This document shows, one piece after another, positions 63,646 to 64,000 of a stretch of DNA of 64,000 nucleotides. Each line of letters opens with the position of its first letter. Position 1 is the first letter of the stretch. The notes beneath the pieces are model-generated. The model was not told the DNA's origin. It searched no databases and worked only from the letters and a program-made list of their open reading frames with translations. The translations under genes and the position numbers were made by a program. Source of the DNA: Beaufortia kweichowensis (taxonomy: Eukaryota > Chordata > Actinopteri > Cypriniformes > Gastromyzontidae); the NCBI GenBank assembly GCA_019155185.1, contig CM032804.1, positions 7,288,492-7,352,491 of the forward strand, read 5' to 3'.

Positions 63646-64000
63646 ATTTTGGACTTTTTCAAATGATTAATTGACTCTCAAATGTGTCTAGACAGTGTAA
63701 TTTATGTGCTACGAGCAAAAATGTGTTCATTTAACATTTAATTTTTTTCAGTCAACTCTGTTAAACAATCTTATTCAGTTTCATTAATAAGGTCAAATTA
63801 AACAATTAAATCATCTAATTTTAATAAGGCATAAAATTGGAGCTCTTTTAGATTTGTGTGGAAATTTATTAGCTAGTTTGTTGTATGGTAATTACTCTAC
63901 ATCTAATTTGACTGATGACTTTAAGCATTTTTAGGAGAACCTTCAGACCAACAGGTTACTTGAATGAAGTCTCTTACAGTAGTAAGTTAACATACTGCAT
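63646..64000. other. intergenic sequence after septin 9
   Basis: AT-rich, with no open frame or element I can support. Confidence 0.5.

Noticed and set aside
1..64000. CRISPR arrays, operons or a prokaryotic defence system
   Set aside because: No regularly spaced direct repeats with unique spacers were seen, and all confident genes are spliced vertebrate genes.

Overview
The window is vertebrate nuclear DNA, almost certainly from a teleost and probably a cyprinid-like fish. The evidence is spliced genes with GT-AG introns, AATAAA signals, fish-type tRNA-derived SINEs, many short inverted-repeat DNA transposons, long (GA)n and (GT)n tracts, and gene content (tachykinin, CD7-like receptor, nicotinamide riboside kinase, septin 9) that partly matches human chromosome 17q. 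All confident genes are on the + strand. I rebuilt the exons by reading splice sites and checking phase across every junction. Resemblance to named families is from memory, with no database search.

Region 1 (1-14.2 kb) is compact and AT-rich. It holds a two-peptide tachykinin precursor (3239-4089, tac4-like) and a 12-exon gene fusing an N-terminal THAP zinc finger to a GIN/gypsy-type integrase core that has lost catalytic residues (4996-7579). These are followed by a decayed CD7-like receptor copy (about 7870-8620), a nicotinamide riboside kinase gene (9164-10575) and an intact CD7-like immunoglobulin receptor with a YxxM tail motif (11058-12495). The kinase gene sits between two copies of the same receptor, which points to a local duplication. 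A weak minus-strand exon-like relic lies at 2358-2824.

Region 2 (about 14.2-63.6 kb) is one large gene, septin 9. Three alternative first exons end in the same phase (MKKSYSG... at 14479, MEGDKIA at 22146, MSDSTVNA... at 27365). Each can join the common exon at 35478, as the human SEPT9 v1, v3 and v2 N-termini do. A fourth candidate first exon lies at 34630 and a possible non-coding promoter/exon near 45.9 kb. The common exon encodes a basic, proline- and serine-rich disordered region. An internal ATG at 54103 could give a short form. Exons from 56582 to 62328 encode the septin GTPase domain, and the 3' UTR runs to about 63.65 kb. The long form is 604 residues.

The introns carry a PIF/Harbinger-like element with a TTA target duplication (30407-31114), several foldback elements, SINEs, microsatellites, a perfect 35-bp hairpin (37154-37229), a 32-bp inverted repeat containing TCGCGAGA (34993-35080) and a kinase-like coding fossil (about 51.8-52.0 kb). 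The least ordinary item is the THAP-integrase gene. I see no CRISPR array, rRNA, operon or prokaryotic system.
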